A stretch of DNA of 64,000 nt from Acinetobacter sp. LoGeW2-3 (lineage in GTDB: Bacteria; Pseudomonadota; Gammaproteobacteria; Pseudomonadales; Moraxellaceae): assembly GCF_002688565.1 (NCBI RefSeq), contig NZ_CP024011.1, positions 2,108,001 to 2,172,000 of the forward strand, read 5' to 3'. Both the position numbers and the translations under genes were made by a program. The first letter of the stretch is position 1, and each line of letters opens with the position of its first letter. This document shows positions 42,370 through 51,809 of the stretch, one piece after another. Under the pieces are notes generated by a model, which saw only the letters and a list, made by a program, of their open reading frames with translations, was not told where the DNA came from and did not search any database.

Positions 42370-43330
42370 TGTTGAAGACCTGTCCCCGGATCTAGAAGAG
42401 GAGTCAGGTTTGCCACCATTAGATGAGTATGCTGTAAATCCTCGTGAGATCGAGCAGGGTGTGGTTGCATTGAAAAAGCGTCAGAATCGCCTGACTTTGC
42501 TCAGTGTAACGACTGCCACTGTAGGTATTGCCTCCTTAGTGGGACTGTTTCTACATCAGGAACTGGTCTATGGATTTTTCGGGCTCAGTACCGAAGTTCA
42601 ACAATTACATCTGCCGGTCAGTGTAGATGCTAATCTGGCCAGTATTGGTGATAGTCCAGATTATTTTTTCAGCTTACTAAGCTGGTTTGGCTGGCTGATC
42701 CTGAAACTGTTTGCTTCCTTCATTGGTGCATTTTTTGTGGTGCACTTCCTCAAAAAAATCCGTTATTTCTACGTCCGCTTTCAGTCCTTTGTGATGAAAT
42801 TTGTGGGCTGGCTGATTGCTTTTATTCTGATTTGGGGTGGACTGAGCTATTGGCAGCATGACCTGAATGGTGATCATGATGACGCCTATCAAAAGGCGGT
42901 GTATTACGACAGTAATATCAATGACAGCGATGTGGCACGTTATTTAGCAGATGCAGAGGATATTGAAGCACCGGTGAAGTCTTATTTGCTGGCACAGACT
43001 GCATTATTGCATGAGCCAGCCGATTTATCGGCAGCTCGACCGCATGTACTACGACTGATTGAAGCGGAGAAGAACGACAAGCAGTTTGAGCAATATGGCT
43101 TTAAGTCAGAACAGCTGTGGACCATGCAACAGCAGGTCTATGGTAAGACCATGACGCCTGCAGCTGAATCAATCAGTACTCAGGTACAACAAGCCAATCA
43201 GCTGAGCGATATTGTTCAAGTGGTCATCAGCATTGTCTTGGCAGTGTCTGTAGTAATGAGTTTAATTTTCTTGGCATTGGCCAATACTATTAAAAAACGT
43301 TCTCTGCGAATTGAACAGCGGTTGCATTAA
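42341..43330 (+). CDS. Membrane protein of the TelA operon
   Basis: The 329-residue protein has four predicted membrane segments (about residues 52-72, 108-135, 147-168 and 300-317) and acidic soluble parts. It begins at TTG 42341 inside telA; no ATG or GTG is in frame near the junction, so translation is probably coupled. The co-occurrence suggests a complex with TelA at the membrane. Function unknown. Confidence 0.75.
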   Translation: MNQVQIGQNNVEDLSPDLEEESGLPPLDEYAVNPREIEQGVVALKKRQNRLTLLSVTTATVGIASLVGLFLHQELVYGFFGLSTEVQQLHLPVSVDANLASIGDSPDYFFSLLSWFGWLILKLFASFIGAFFVVHFLKKIRYFYVRFQSFVMKFVGWLIAFILIWGGLSYWQHDLNGDHDDAYQKAVYYDSNINDSDVARYLADAEDIEAPVKSYLLAQTALLHEPADLSAARPHVLRLIEAEKNDKQFEQYGFKSEQLWTMQQQVYGKTMTPAAESISTQVQQANQLSDIVQVVISIVLAVSVVMSLIFLALANTIKKRSLRIEQRLH

Positions 43331-43570
43331 TAAAGATAAAGCTCCAGTTATGGGGCCTTTCTTTTTTAAAATTTATCTTTATTGGAAAATAGATGAAATA
43401 AAACTATTTACTGGAATGGTTGACCTGCAATTTATTGAAGTTTAATTGACAATAAAACTATGATCTAAAAAAACGATCATTTGTATAAAAACAAACTGTT
43501 TTACCTGTATATTGATTTGGCCTATTATTCTTTTATCGAATAAATATTTACTCCCTTGGAGATGTTAGCA

Positions 43571-45136
43571 ATGTTAGATCAAAATACAACAGCTCAATTA
43601 AAAGCCCTTTTAGAACGCCTTGAAGGTCCTATCGAACTGGTTGCCACTTTAGATGCTTCGGATAAATCTACAAAAATCAAAGAACTTGTAGAGGAAATCG
43701 CTGCACTGTCTGATTTAGTCACTGCCCGTTTCGATGGTCAAAATAAACGAGCACCAAGCTTTGGTGTGGCTAAAGCCGGTGAACAGCCTCGCGTGTTCTT
43801 CGCAGGTTTACCAATGGGTCATGAGTTCACTTCTTTGATCTTGGCATTGCTACAAACTTCTGGCTATGCACCGAAAGTGTCTGCTGAAGTTCTGGAGTCT
43901 ATTAAAGGTTTAGGCATTCAATCTGACTTTGATGTATTCGTCTCTTTAAGCTGTCATAACTGTCCAGACGTGGTACAGGCACTCAACCTGATTGCGATCT
44001 ACAACCCAGGCACAACTGCAACCATGATTGATGGTGCATTCTTCCAGGACGAAGTGGAAGAACGCAAAATCATGGCGGTTCCAATGGTATTCCAGGACAA
44101 CGAACACATTGGTCAAGGTCGTATGACTTTGGAAGAAATCGTAGCAAAGTTAGACACTAACTCTGCTGCCAAAGATGCTGAAAAGTTAAATGCCAAAGAA
44201 GCGTTTGATGTCCTTGTGATTGGTGGTGGCCCTGCAGGGAATACCTCTGCGATCTATGCAGCACGTAAAGGCATCAAAACAGGTATCGTGGCTGAACGCA
44301 TGGGCGGTCAGGTGATGGATACCATGGACATTGAGAACTTCACTTCAGTGCAGAAGACTCAAGGTCCTAAGTTTGCTGCTGAGATGGAAGCACACGTGCG
44401 TGAATATGGTGTCGATATCATGAACCTGCAACGTGTATCCAACATTAAAGGTGCTGATGAAACTGCCAATGGTTTAGTTGAAGTTACTTTGGAAAACGGT
44501 GCGAAACTTGAATCTAAAACCGTGATTCTATCTACCGGTGCACGTTGGAGAGAAATGAACGTTCCAGGTGAAGCAGAATACAAAACACGTGGCGTGGCTT
44601 ACTGCCCACACTGTGATGGTCCACTGTTCAAAGGTAAACGCGTTGCAGTAATTGGTGGTGGTAACTCAGGTGTCGAAGCGGCGATTGACCTGGCGGGTAT
44701 TGTTGAACATGTAACCTTGGTTGAATTTGACACTAAACTTCGTGCGGACCAAGTATTACAAGACAAACTGAACAGCTTGCCAAATACCACTGTGATCAAA
44801 AACGCGCTTTCTACAGAAGTTGTTGGTGATGGTTCACAAGTGACTGCACTGAAATACAAAGACCGTGCGACTGATGAAGAACACACTGTTGAACTGGCAG
44901 GGATCTTTGTGCAAATCGGTTTGTTACCAAACACTGATTTCTTAAAAGAAACAGCGGTTGAATTGACGAATCGTGGTGAGATCGTGATTAACGAACGCAA
45001 CGAAACCAATGTAAAAGGTGTATTTGCTGCAGGTGACTGTACCACAGTGCCTTACAAACAGATTATCATCGCTACCGGTGAAGGCGCGAAAGCATCACTG
45101 TCTGCATTCGATTACATCATCCGTTCTGGTCAGTAA
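43571..45136 (+). CDS. ahpF: Alkyl hydroperoxide reductase subunit F
   Basis: The 521-residue flavoprotein has an N-terminal double-thioredoxin domain with CHNC (Cys 128/131) and a thioredoxin-reductase-like part with FAD motif [23 protein letters not shown] redox centre and NAD motif [15 protein letters not shown]. It passes electrons from NADH to AhpC, which reduces peroxides. ATG 43571 gives the standard length. ahpC is not adjacent. An OxyR site would be expected upstream, but I cannot define one. Confidence 0.97.
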   Translation: MLDQNTTAQLKALLERLEGPIELVATLDASDKSTKIKELVEEIAALSDLVTARFDGQNKRAPSFGVAKAGEQPRVFFAGLPMGHEFTSLILALLQTSGYAPKVSAEVLESIKGLGIQSDFDVFVSLSCHNCPDVVQALNLIAIYNPGTTATMIDGAFFQDEVEERKIMAVPMVFQDNEHIGQGRMTLEEIVAKLDTNSAAKDAEKLNAKEAFDVLVIGGGPAGNTSAIYAARKGIKTGIVAERMGGQVMDTMDIENFTSVQKTQGPKFAAEMEAHVREYGVDIMNLQRVSNIKGADETANGLVEVTLENGAKLESKTVILSTGARWREMNVPGEAEYKTRGVAYCPHCDGPLFKGKRVAVIGGGNSGVEAAIDLAGIVEHVTLVEFDTKLRADQVLQDKLNSLPNTTVIKNALSTEVVGDGSQVTALKYKDRATDEEHTVELAGIFVQIGLLPNTDFLKETAVELTNRGEIVINERNETNVKGVFAAGDCTTVPYKQIIIATGEGAKASLSAFDYIIRSGQ

Positions 45137-45144
45137 TAAAGGAA

Positions 45145-45174
45145 AGCACCTGGGTTCCCCAAAACCCAGGTGCT
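45145..45174 (+). terminator. Hairpin after ahpF (first of three)
   Basis: AGCACCTGGGTT (45145-45156) pairs with AACCCAGGTGCT (45163-45174). No T-run follows. Confidence 0.6.
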
Positions 45175-45212
45175 AGAACATCAATCGACTCTATTTCTTA
45201 TTCCCTTTTTAC

Positions 45213-45249
45213 AGGAACTCCGGACGCTAACACCAGAGTTCCTTTTTTT
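45213..45249 (+). terminator. Terminator after ahpF (second of three)
   Basis: GGAACTC (45214-45220) and GAGTTCC (45236-45242) pair and are followed by TTTTTTT. Confidence 0.8.
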
Positions 45250-45274
45250 ATACTTGCTTTCCTTTATTTTAGAT

Positions 45275-45306
45275 CAGCCAGAAGCATCCCCAATTGCTTC
45301 TGGCTG
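45275..45306. terminator. Hairpin in the ahpF-yfhL interval (third of three)
   Basis: CAGCCAGAAGCA (45275-45286) pairs with TGCTTCTGGCTG (45295-45306), a perfect 12-bp stem followed by TTCCTTTCC. Confidence 0.6.
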
Positions 45307-45404
45307 TTCCTTTCCTCTGCGCTGTTTTTGTTTTTAATTATTATTATGCCTTCTCCAAGGTTGTACTTTAGATGAGCATAAAATGTGCCATCTTTAAGAT
45401 TTAT

Positions 45405-45659
45405 TTAAGAGTTGAATAAATTCAGTCCCTTAAATTTCTCTATCAATTGTTCTTTGGTCTCCACATGTTCTGGATGAGGCACAATGCACTCAATTGGACA
45501 CACGGATACACAAGTCTGATGATCATAGAAACCAACGCACTCCGTACAGCGATTGATATCAATTTCATAAATCTTGTTGCCTTCATAGATTGCATCGTTT
45601 GGACATTCCGGCAGGCACATATCGCAGTTGATGCATTTATCTGTGATCAAAAGAGCCAT
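45405..45659 (-). CDS. yfhL: YfhL-type 2[4Fe-4S] ferredoxin
   Basis: The 84-residue protein carries two cluster motifs: CINCDMCLPECPNDAIY and, after CTECVGFYDHQTC, VSVCPIECI, the Alvin-type spacing. It is the likely electron donor for TrhP, because it is encoded 2 nt downstream of trhP on the same strand and YfhL is reported to be needed for tRNA uridine hydroxylation in E. coli. Confidence 0.92.
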   Translation of the reverse strand: MALLITDKCINCDMCLPECPNDAIYEGNKIYEIDINRCTECVGFYDHQTCVSVCPIECIVPHPEHVETKEQLIEKFKGLNLFNS

Positions 45660-45661
45660 GC

Positions 45662-47053
45662 TTAGCTCGCCTGATAAGCCAGTGAAGAGGCGGAAATATC
45701 AGCAGTCGAAGTCGGCAGGTTACGGATCAGCAGGGCATACTGCATATCGACATCTGCTGGAACCGGAATTTCCACCACATGACCTGAACCTTTGGCATCT
45801 TCAATCAGATTGCCTTTACGGTCTTTGATCTCCGTCAAGCTAAAGGTGATGTTGCCTTTGGTGGTCATCAGTTCCAGTGAATCACCGACCACAAAACGAT
45901 TTTTCACATCAATCTTGATGTAATCGCCATTTCGCTCTAATACTTCTCCGCAGAAAATTTGATGATCAAAACTGGAAGAACCATTTTCATAGTTTTGATA
46001 TTCACTATGTACATGACGGCGTAAGAAACCTTCGGTATAACCGCGGTTTGCCAGGCCTTCAAGTTGAGTCATCAGTGAAGGGTCGAATGGCTTACCAGCA
46101 AGCGCATCATCAATGGCTTTACGGTAAATCTGGGCAGTACGCGCGCAATAAAAATAAGATTTGGTACGGCCTTCAATTTTCAGGGAGTGCACGCCAATCT
46201 TGGTCAGACGCTCTACATGCTGCACCGCACGCAAATCTTTGGAATTCATGAAATAAGTGCCATGTTCGTCTTCTTCTGCAGCAAACATGTCTTCATCATT
46301 GCGCTGGAGTAGAACCTGCTCGTCAAACTGGTGTTGTGCTACTTTATGAGTTTCATCCATGTCTTTAGAGCAGCAGCCTGAATCCAGATTTTTGACTGGA
46401 ATCACATCGCCAGTTTCATCTTCCTTGGCATCCAGTACCTTGTATTCCCAGCGGCAGGCGTTGGTGCAAGCACCTTGGTTAGCATCTCGCTTGTTCATGT
46501 AGCCAGAAAGCATGCAACGGCCAGAGTAGGCCATGCACAGTGCACCATGTACGAAGACTTCAATCTCCATATCCGGCACTTGCTGTTTGATTTCTTTGAT
46601 TTCTTCAATGGATAACTCACGTGACAGGATCACACGGGTCAAACCCATGTTTTTCCAGAACTTTACAGTTGCCCAGTTCACGGCATTGGCCTGTACAGAC
46701 AGGTGAATATCCATGTGCGGGAAATGCTCACGTACCATCATAATCAGGCCGGGATCAGACATGATCAGTGCATCTGGCTGCATTGCCACCACAGGTTCAA
46801 GGTCACGGATAAAGTTTTTCAGCTTGGAGTTATGCGGCTGAATATTTACCACCACATAGAATTTTTTGCCAAGTTCATGCGCTTCTTTGATGCCAATCGC
46901 CAGATTATCATGATCAAATTCATTATTACGAACACGCAGGCTATAACGCGGCTGACCAGCATAGACAGCATCTGCACCATAAGCGAAAGCATAGCGCATG
47001 TTTTTCAGTGAGCCAGCAGGTGAGAGAAGTTCAGTAACAGTGGTTATGCTCAT
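45662..47053 (-). CDS. trhP: tRNA hydroxylation protein TrhP (YegQ, peptidase U32 family)
   Basis: This product of about 463 residues matches YegQ almost throughout: LLSPAGSLKNMRYAFAYGAD, YAGQPRYSLRVRNNEFDHDN, LSVQANAVNWATVKFWKNMG and the Cys cluster ALCMAYSGRC plus GACTNACRWEY. TrhP makes 5-hydroxyuridine at tRNA position 34. ATG 47053 (MSITTVTELLSPAG) fits homologues better than ATG 47071. Pairing with the yfhL ferredoxin supports the role. Confidence 0.93.
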   Translation of the reverse strand: MSITTVTELLSPAGSLKNMRYAFAYGADAVYAGQPRYSLRVRNNEFDHDNLAIGIKEAHELGKKFYVVVNIQPHNSKLKNFIRDLEPVVAMQPDALIMSDPGLIMMVREHFPHMDIHLSVQANAVNWATVKFWKNMGLTRVILSRELSIEEIKEIKQQVPDMEIEVFVHGALCMAYSGRCMLSGYMNKRDANQGACTNACRWEYKVLDAKEDETGDVIPVKNLDSGCCSKDMDETHKVAQHQFDEQVLLQRNDEDMFAAEEDEHGTYFMNSKDLRAVQHVERLTKIGVHSLKIEGRTKSYFYCARTAQIYRKAIDDALAGKPFDPSLMTQLEGLANRGYTEGFLRRHVHSEYQNYENGSSSFDHQIFCGEVLERNGDYIKIDVKNRFVVGDSLELMTTKGNITFSLTEIKDRKGNLIEDAKGSGHVVEIPVPADVDMQYALLIRNLPTSTADISASSLAYQAS

Positions 47054-47198
47054 GATGAAATCGAAAGACATATAAAAAGTACGGCTTTATTTTATTCATC
47101 TAAAAAAAGGATTCAACCTAGTAAATCACTCGGAAATCATGGTTTTTGTTGATATTTTCAACATTATCAAATAAGTAAAATTGAAATAAAAATCGCTT

Positions 47199-47615
47199 TT
47201 ATGCTTCCTCCGAATCGGTCTGTTCGAGCGTTTTTAGAATCTGGCAATGATCGACTGTGGTTGGTGTATTGCAGCTGTTGCGAAGTTCCGAAAGCTGGTT
47301 TTTAAAAGCCTCTAATTCTTTCATTTTTCTGGTGATATGCTCAAGATGCTGATCAATAATCTCGTTAACTGCTGCACAGTTCTGGTCAGGATTTTGCTCC
47401 AGTTCAATCAGGGTTTTGATTTCCTTTAAGGACATATCCAGATCTCGGCAACGCTTAATAAAAAGTAACCTTTTCAACGCTTCATCATCAAAATAACGGT
47501 ACTGGTTGTTTGCTCGAAAATTAGGCTTGATAAAGCCACGTTTCTCGTAAAAGCGCACTGTATCCGTACTTAAATGGGCCTTTTTCGCCACTTCAGAAAT
47601 TAAATAATAAGCCAT
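47199..47615 (-). CDS. MerR-family metal-responsive regulator (CadR/PbrR-like)
   Basis: The 138-residue protein has the MerR HTH (YLISEVAKKAHLSTDTVRFYEKRGFI), a dimerisation helix (KRCRDLDMSLKEIKTLIELE) and metal-site cysteines at NPDQNC, RNSCN and DHC, the three-Cys pattern of Cd/Pb sensors. It is divergent from a cation-efflux gene. The shared promoter has the stretched 19-bp spacer that MerR activators require. Confidence 0.88.
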   Translation of the reverse strand: MAYYLISEVAKKAHLSTDTVRFYEKRGFIKPNFRANNQYRYFDDEALKRLLFIKRCRDLDMSLKEIKTLIELEQNPDQNCAAVNEIIDQHLEHITRKMKELEAFKNQLSELRNSCNTPTTVDHCQILKTLEQTDSEEA

Positions 47616-47628
47616 GCGTACCTCGTGC

Positions 47629-47659
47629 TTGACCTTGGAGTTACTCCATAGTTTCTAAT
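47629..47659 (+). promoter_or_regulatory. MerR-type promoter with 19-bp spacer
   Basis: TTGACC (47629-47634) and TCTAAT (47654-47659) are separated by 19 bp containing the dyad TGGAGT-T-ACTCCA. This is the MerR-family operator layout, placed before the cation transporter. Confidence 0.8.
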
Positions 47660-47700
47660 GACTGTATCGCATTAAAGATAAAAAATTATCGGAGAATAAT

Positions 47701-48330
47701 ATGGCCTGTAGCTGTAGTCATGAACCAGCACCGATCAAGCCAAACAGCAAGTTTCGTATGGCATTATGGATTGCCTTGTTCATTAATTTATTAATGTTTA
47801 TTGTGGAACTCGTAGGTGGGGCGTATGCACATTCCTCTTCATTGTGGGCGGACTCACTGGACTTTTTTGGAGATGCTGTGAACTATGGTATTTCTCTCGC
47901 GGTACTGGGGGCAGGGTTATATTGGCGTGCCACTGTAGCTCTGGTCAAAGGGTTGACTATGGCTATCTTTGGTTTAGTCGTGGTAGCTAAAGTGATTTAT
48001 GCCTATATGCTGGGCATTCCACCTGAAGCCATTATCATGGGGATTATCGGTGTTTTTGCTTTACTGGCGAATGTGATTACCGCCGTAATTCTATATGCCT
48101 TCCGCGAGGGAGATTCCAACATGAAGTCCGTATGGCTGTGTAGCCGTAATGATGCAATTGGCAATGTCGCAGTCATTCTGGCGGCGGTTGGTGTCTTTGG
48201 CACTGGCAGTTTATGGCCAGATATGATTGTCGCCGTGATTATGGCAAGCCTGGGATTAACAGCCGGATATCAGATTGTGAAGCAGGCGTTGGTCGAACGG
48301 GCAACAAGCCAACAATCCATTCGATTTTGA
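47701..48330 (+). CDS. CDF-like cation transporter, short form
   Basis: The 209-residue protein has a Cys/His-rich start (ACSCSHEPAP) and about six membrane segments. ADSLDFFGDAVNYGISL and SRNDAIGNVAVILAAVGVF match the two metal-binding membrane motifs of cation diffusion facilitators. The C-terminal cytoplasmic domain is absent. With the CadR/PbrR-like regulator next door, export of Cd, Zn, Co or Pb is likely. Length and ribosome site (CGGAGAAT) are consistent with a complete gene. Confidence 0.85.
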   Translation: MACSCSHEPAPIKPNSKFRMALWIALFINLLMFIVELVGGAYAHSSSLWADSLDFFGDAVNYGISLAVLGAGLYWRATVALVKGLTMAIFGLVVVAKVIYAYMLGIPPEAIIMGIIGVFALLANVITAVILYAFREGDSNMKSVWLCSRNDAIGNVAVILAAVGVFGTGSLWPDMIVAVIMASLGLTAGYQIVKQALVERATSQQSIRF

Positions 48331-48338
48331 TTTAAGAG

Positions 48339-48363
48339 AAAGCCACCTTCGGGTGGCTTTTTT
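48339..48363 (+). terminator. Terminator of the cation transporter gene
   Basis: AAAGCCACC-TTCG-GGTGGCTTTTTT. Confidence 0.9.
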
Positions 48364-48499
48364 ATGGGCTATAGGGTTCAAAATAGTTGATAAATAAAGC
48401 TTTACAAATCCACTAAATTTAGAAAGAATCATCCGCGAAATTTATAGAATAGCTATATAACTAAACGATTTTAATTTTTATTGTTTTTGAGGGGGAATA

Positions 48500-48751
48500 A
48501 TGAACTTCATAAAACTATTTTCAATTTCAACAATTGTGCTTATGACAGGCTGTAGCTCAATGGTTGTTACCTATGATGCAGCAGGTCAGGTGATTGGGTC
48601 ATGTAAAGCAACACGTGGTTTACTTTCTACTGCGAGTGCTCATTGCGGTGGCTCAGGTGACGCGATCGGTGTGAATTACAATGCTGTAAATACAAAGACT
48701 GGTCTATTACCAGTACCACCAAGCAAAAATCAGATCAATTTAAAACCTTAA
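48500..48751 (+). CDS. Small lipoprotein, first of a pair
   Basis: This 83-residue protein has a lipoprotein signal with LMTGC (Cys 18), then VVTYDAAGQVIGSCKATRG and a second Cys in AHCGGSGD. The segment after the lipidated Cys is repeated in the next gene, showing a tandem duplication. GGGGGAATA precedes both starts. Function unknown. Confidence 0.8.
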   Translation: MNFIKLFSISTIVLMTGCSSMVVTYDAAGQVIGSCKATRGLLSTASAHCGGSGDAIGVNYNAVNTKTGLLPVPPSKNQINLKP

Positions 48752-48769
48752 TTATTCAGGGGGAATATT

Positions 48770-48952
48770 ATGAAACTTACAGCACTTATCGCACTTGCAG
48801 CGACAGTTTTACTTACAGGTTGTGCATCTTCAGTTACCACATTTGATTCACAGGGTCGTATGATCGGTTCATGTAAAGCAGAGCGTGGTTTTATCATTGG
48901 TGGTGGTGCAGGCTGTTCTGGTTCTGCAAACCAGGAAGGTGCAAATCGTTAA
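48770..48952 (+). CDS. Small lipoprotein, second of a pair
   Basis: This 60-residue lipoprotein has LLTGC (Cys 18), then VTTFDSQGRMIGSCKAERG and GAGCSGSANQEG. It is paralogous to the preceding gene over about 45 residues and shares the same ribosome site, but lacks the C-terminal extension. Two conserved Cys after the lipid anchor could form a disulfide. Function unknown. Confidence 0.8.
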   Translation: MKLTALIALAATVLLTGCASSVTTFDSQGRMIGSCKAERGFIIGGGAGCSGSANQEGANR

Positions 48953-48977
48953 TTTGATTTTGATTCACTCTATATAG

Positions 48978-49006
48978 AAAAACCGAAGCCTAAGCTTCGG
49001 TTTTTT
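48978..49006. terminator. Bidirectional terminator between lipoprotein pair and gcd
   Basis: AAAAACCGAAGC and GCTTCGGTTTTTT pair around CTAA between converging genes. Confidence 0.88.
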
Positions 49007-49022
49007 CTTTAACAGTCAAAAA

Positions 49023-51437
49023 TTATTTTTGATCAGGTAAAGCAAAGGCAATGATATAGTCGCCCACATCTTTAGAGTGGCTTGCACCACCTGCAGAAAT
49101 CACAACATATTGTTTGCCAGTTTTTGGAGATTTATAAATCAGCGGTGCAGCAACAGCAGCAACAGGAAGCTCAGCTTTCCACACTTCTTTACCAGTTTTT
49201 GAATCCAGTGCACGTAGGTAATAATCTTGAGTACCTGCGAAGAACACCAGACCAGAAGCGGTTGAAGTAGGACCACCCAGTGTAGGCATACCTAAAGGAA
49301 TTGGCATATGGGTTTTTACACCTAATGGACCCAATTCTTTTGCTGTACCCATTGGTACTTCCCAAACGACTTTTTTAGATTTCAAGTCGATGGCAGTCAT
49401 GGTACCAAACGGTGGTTTGTTACAAGGCACACCCAGTTTAGACTGCATGATGTCAATTTTCACACCGGCATAAGGACCAGCCAATTGCGGACGTACTGTA
49501 CCCATGAATCCTGGAACTTCGTCAGTTGAGATATGGTATTTGCTCATATCTTCTTTACGAACAAGAGACATACGAAGTGGCATACGCATATCGTTGACGT
49601 ACATCATGCCAGTCGATTCATCAATGGAGATACCACCCCAGTTGAAACCACCAAGCAGGCTAGGCCATTCAATATATGGTTTTTCACCAGGTGCAGTGTA
49701 TAGACCGTTATAGACAGAGTCCTTAAAGTCGATACGACATGCCAATTGGTCAAAGGTTGAGATCCCCCACATATCCTGTTCAGTCAATGTGGCATTCCCA
49801 ATTTGTGGCATGCCAACAGAGAATGGTTGGGTAGGAGAAAGTTTTTCGCCTTCAGCACCATTGGTGTCGACTGGACGTTCTTCAACTTTAGTCACTGGTT
49901 TACCAGTACGGCGGTCAAGAACGAAGATTTGACCCATTTTGGTAGTTTGAATCAACGCTGGAACTTTTTTGCCATGATTATCAGTCATGTCATAAAGCAC
50001 AGGTTGTGACGGCAAGTCATAATCCCAGACATCATGGTGAACAGTTTGATATGTCCAAACAGTTTTACCAGTTAAGGCATTTACCGCAACAATCGCAGAA
50101 CCGAATTTTTCTTTGGCTGTGTTACGGTCACCACCCCAGTAGTCAGGAGGACCATTACCTGTAGGCAAGTAAACCAGATTCAGGTCTTTGTCATAAGTCG
50201 GGATGGTCCACATGTTTGGTGTTTCTAAAGTAAAGCCTTTGCCATCTTTAGGTTCACCTACAAGTTCAGGATTACCGACATCCCAAGCCCAAGCCAATTT
50301 ACCAGTACGAACGTCATAGGCACGTACGACACCAGATGGTTCGCCATGCACAATATCACGTACCCAGCCACCTAATACAGCAACATGACCTGCAATCAGT
50401 GGAGTAGAAGTTGGGTGGTAACGTTTACTTTGTTCGGTAGGACCCATGTCATGCAGAACATCGACTTGACCATTCACACCAAATTCTGGACATAAAGCAC
50501 CAGTTTTAGCATTTAAGGCAATTAAACGACCATCAACAGTAGAAGTCAGGATACGTTGTGGACAAGCTTTAATACCAGGTGCTTGTAGGTCTACTGCAGT
50601 TAAAGATTTGTCTTTAGTTGCATCATAGTAACCGACACCACGGCAGGTAATATGCTCTGCAGTTTTTGCATGTGGATCATATTTCCAAAGTGCTTTACCG
50701 CTGTCACCATCAATTGCTGAAATGATGTTAGTTGGTGTACATGAATACAATGTGCTGCCAATTTGAATTGGTGTATTTTCATCGACACCGGCAGAAGTAT
50801 CACGACCAGTGTGATAAGTCCAAGCCACTTTCAGATCTTTGACATTTTCAGGGGTAATGTCAGTGTACGGTGCAAAGCGGGTACCGTTACCATTACGACC
50901 GAAATATTCCCAGTTGTCCGGGTTTTCTGCATTCGGTTTAGCCAGTGCAGGGTCTTGTACGATATCCACTGGATTGAGAATTTTGCCGTGTGGGAAGAAC
51001 GCAGCAATCAGGGCTGCGACACAGGCAAAGAAACCGGCAAAGCCAATGATATTGGCAGCTTTGATTTTTGCAGCATTGAGTGCTGGCAGATTTTTACTTG
51101 CCCACATGCTGAGGACAAATAAAATAGTTGGAACCACCAGACGTGGAATATATTGCCAGAAGCTTAAACCTTGAACTTCAGCAATCGCCCAGAGGATGGT
51201 TGCAATAAAAGTAACGATAGAAAGCCAGAAACCAAGGGCTTTTTTCATAGCATAGAAAATGGCGATTGCAACATAGGCAATCCCTGCAATGAGATAATAA
51301 CTTGTACCACCAAGGCTGAGTAATTTAGCGCCTTGAATGATCAAGTACAGCGCAACAAGTAAAGTCAGTACGACAACAAAATATCGATAGACTTTAGATC
51401 CTGTACGCTCGATAGAGGAGGGTTGTTCAGTGCTCAT
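49023..51437 (-). CDS. gcd: Membrane-bound PQQ-dependent glucose dehydrogenase
   Basis: The 804-residue enzyme has five N-terminal membrane segments (about residues 15-140) and a periplasmic PQQ beta-propeller: PDNWEYFGRNGNGTRFAPYT, WTYHTGRD, YHPTSTPLIAGHVAVLGGWV and GGPTSTASGLVFFAGTQDYY. It oxidises glucose to gluconolactone in the periplasm and feeds electrons to ubiquinone. It is a hallmark of Acinetobacter. PQQ synthesis genes are not nearby. It stands alone. Confidence 0.96.
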   Translation of the reverse strand: MSTEQPSSIERTGSKVYRYFVVVLTLLVALYLIIQGAKLLSLGGTSYYLIAGIAYVAIAIFYAMKKALGFWLSIVTFIATILWAIAEVQGLSFWQYIPRLVVPTILFVLSMWASKNLPALNAAKIKAANIIGFAGFFACVAALIAAFFPHGKILNPVDIVQDPALAKPNAENPDNWEYFGRNGNGTRFAPYTDITPENVKDLKVAWTYHTGRDTSAGVDENTPIQIGSTLYSCTPTNIISAIDGDSGKALWKYDPHAKTAEHITCRGVGYYDATKDKSLTAVDLQAPGIKACPQRILTSTVDGRLIALNAKTGALCPEFGVNGQVDVLHDMGPTEQSKRYHPTSTPLIAGHVAVLGGWVRDIVHGEPSGVVRAYDVRTGKLAWAWDVGNPELVGEPKDGKGFTLETPNMWTIPTYDKDLNLVYLPTGNGPPDYWGGDRNTAKEKFGSAIVAVNALTGKTVWTYQTVHHDVWDYDLPSQPVLYDMTDNHGKKVPALIQTTKMGQIFVLDRRTGKPVTKVEERPVDTNGAEGEKLSPTQPFSVGMPQIGNATLTEQDMWGISTFDQLACRIDFKDSVYNGLYTAPGEKPYIEWPSLLGGFNWGGISIDESTGMMYVNDMRMPLRMSLVRKEDMSKYHISTDEVPGFMGTVRPQLAGPYAGVKIDIMQSKLGVPCNKPPFGTMTAIDLKSKKVVWEVPMGTAKELGPLGVKTHMPIPLGMPTLGGPTSTASGLVFFAGTQDYYLRALDSKTGKEVWKAELPVAAVAAPLIYKSPKTGKQYVVISAGGASHSKDVGDYIIAFALPDQK

Positions 51438-51755
51438 ACCTTGCCTATAAAAAACGGCTTGGTTGCATAAACGGTGAAACAGGAGAATGGGATCAAAACA
51501 GATCGAATTAAAAGTTTACAGAGTTTATGTAACTAAGTCTTTAGCGAGGATAAATCCTCAGGAGAAATCAATTACAGTTACATATTCTAACATTTAAGAA
51601 GGAATTTTTGACTAGAAAATATAATACAGGCATTGATATTTATCATTTATTTTATTGTTTTAACCAATTTTATTTTCCTAAATACGTTAATTATAAGAAA
51701 TTTTAAGTAGAGAGTAGGTTGGGTTAATTCTTTCAGATTAAGACTTACTGGATAT
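51438..51755. other. Intergenic region upstream of gcd
   Basis: It holds the leftward gcd promoter and leader. It is AT-rich, without a credible frame or recognised regulatory element. Confidence 0.45.
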
Positions 51756-51784
51756 AAAAAACGCATGCTTTAAGCATGCGTTTT
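51756..51784 (-). terminator. Terminator of fpr
   Basis: AAAAACGCATGCTT and AAGCATGCGTTTT pair; a T-run on the minus strand follows the hairpin, beyond the fpr stop. Confidence 0.85.
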
Positions 51785-51809
51785 GAGTTGCAAAAGGTTT
51801 TTTTACAGT

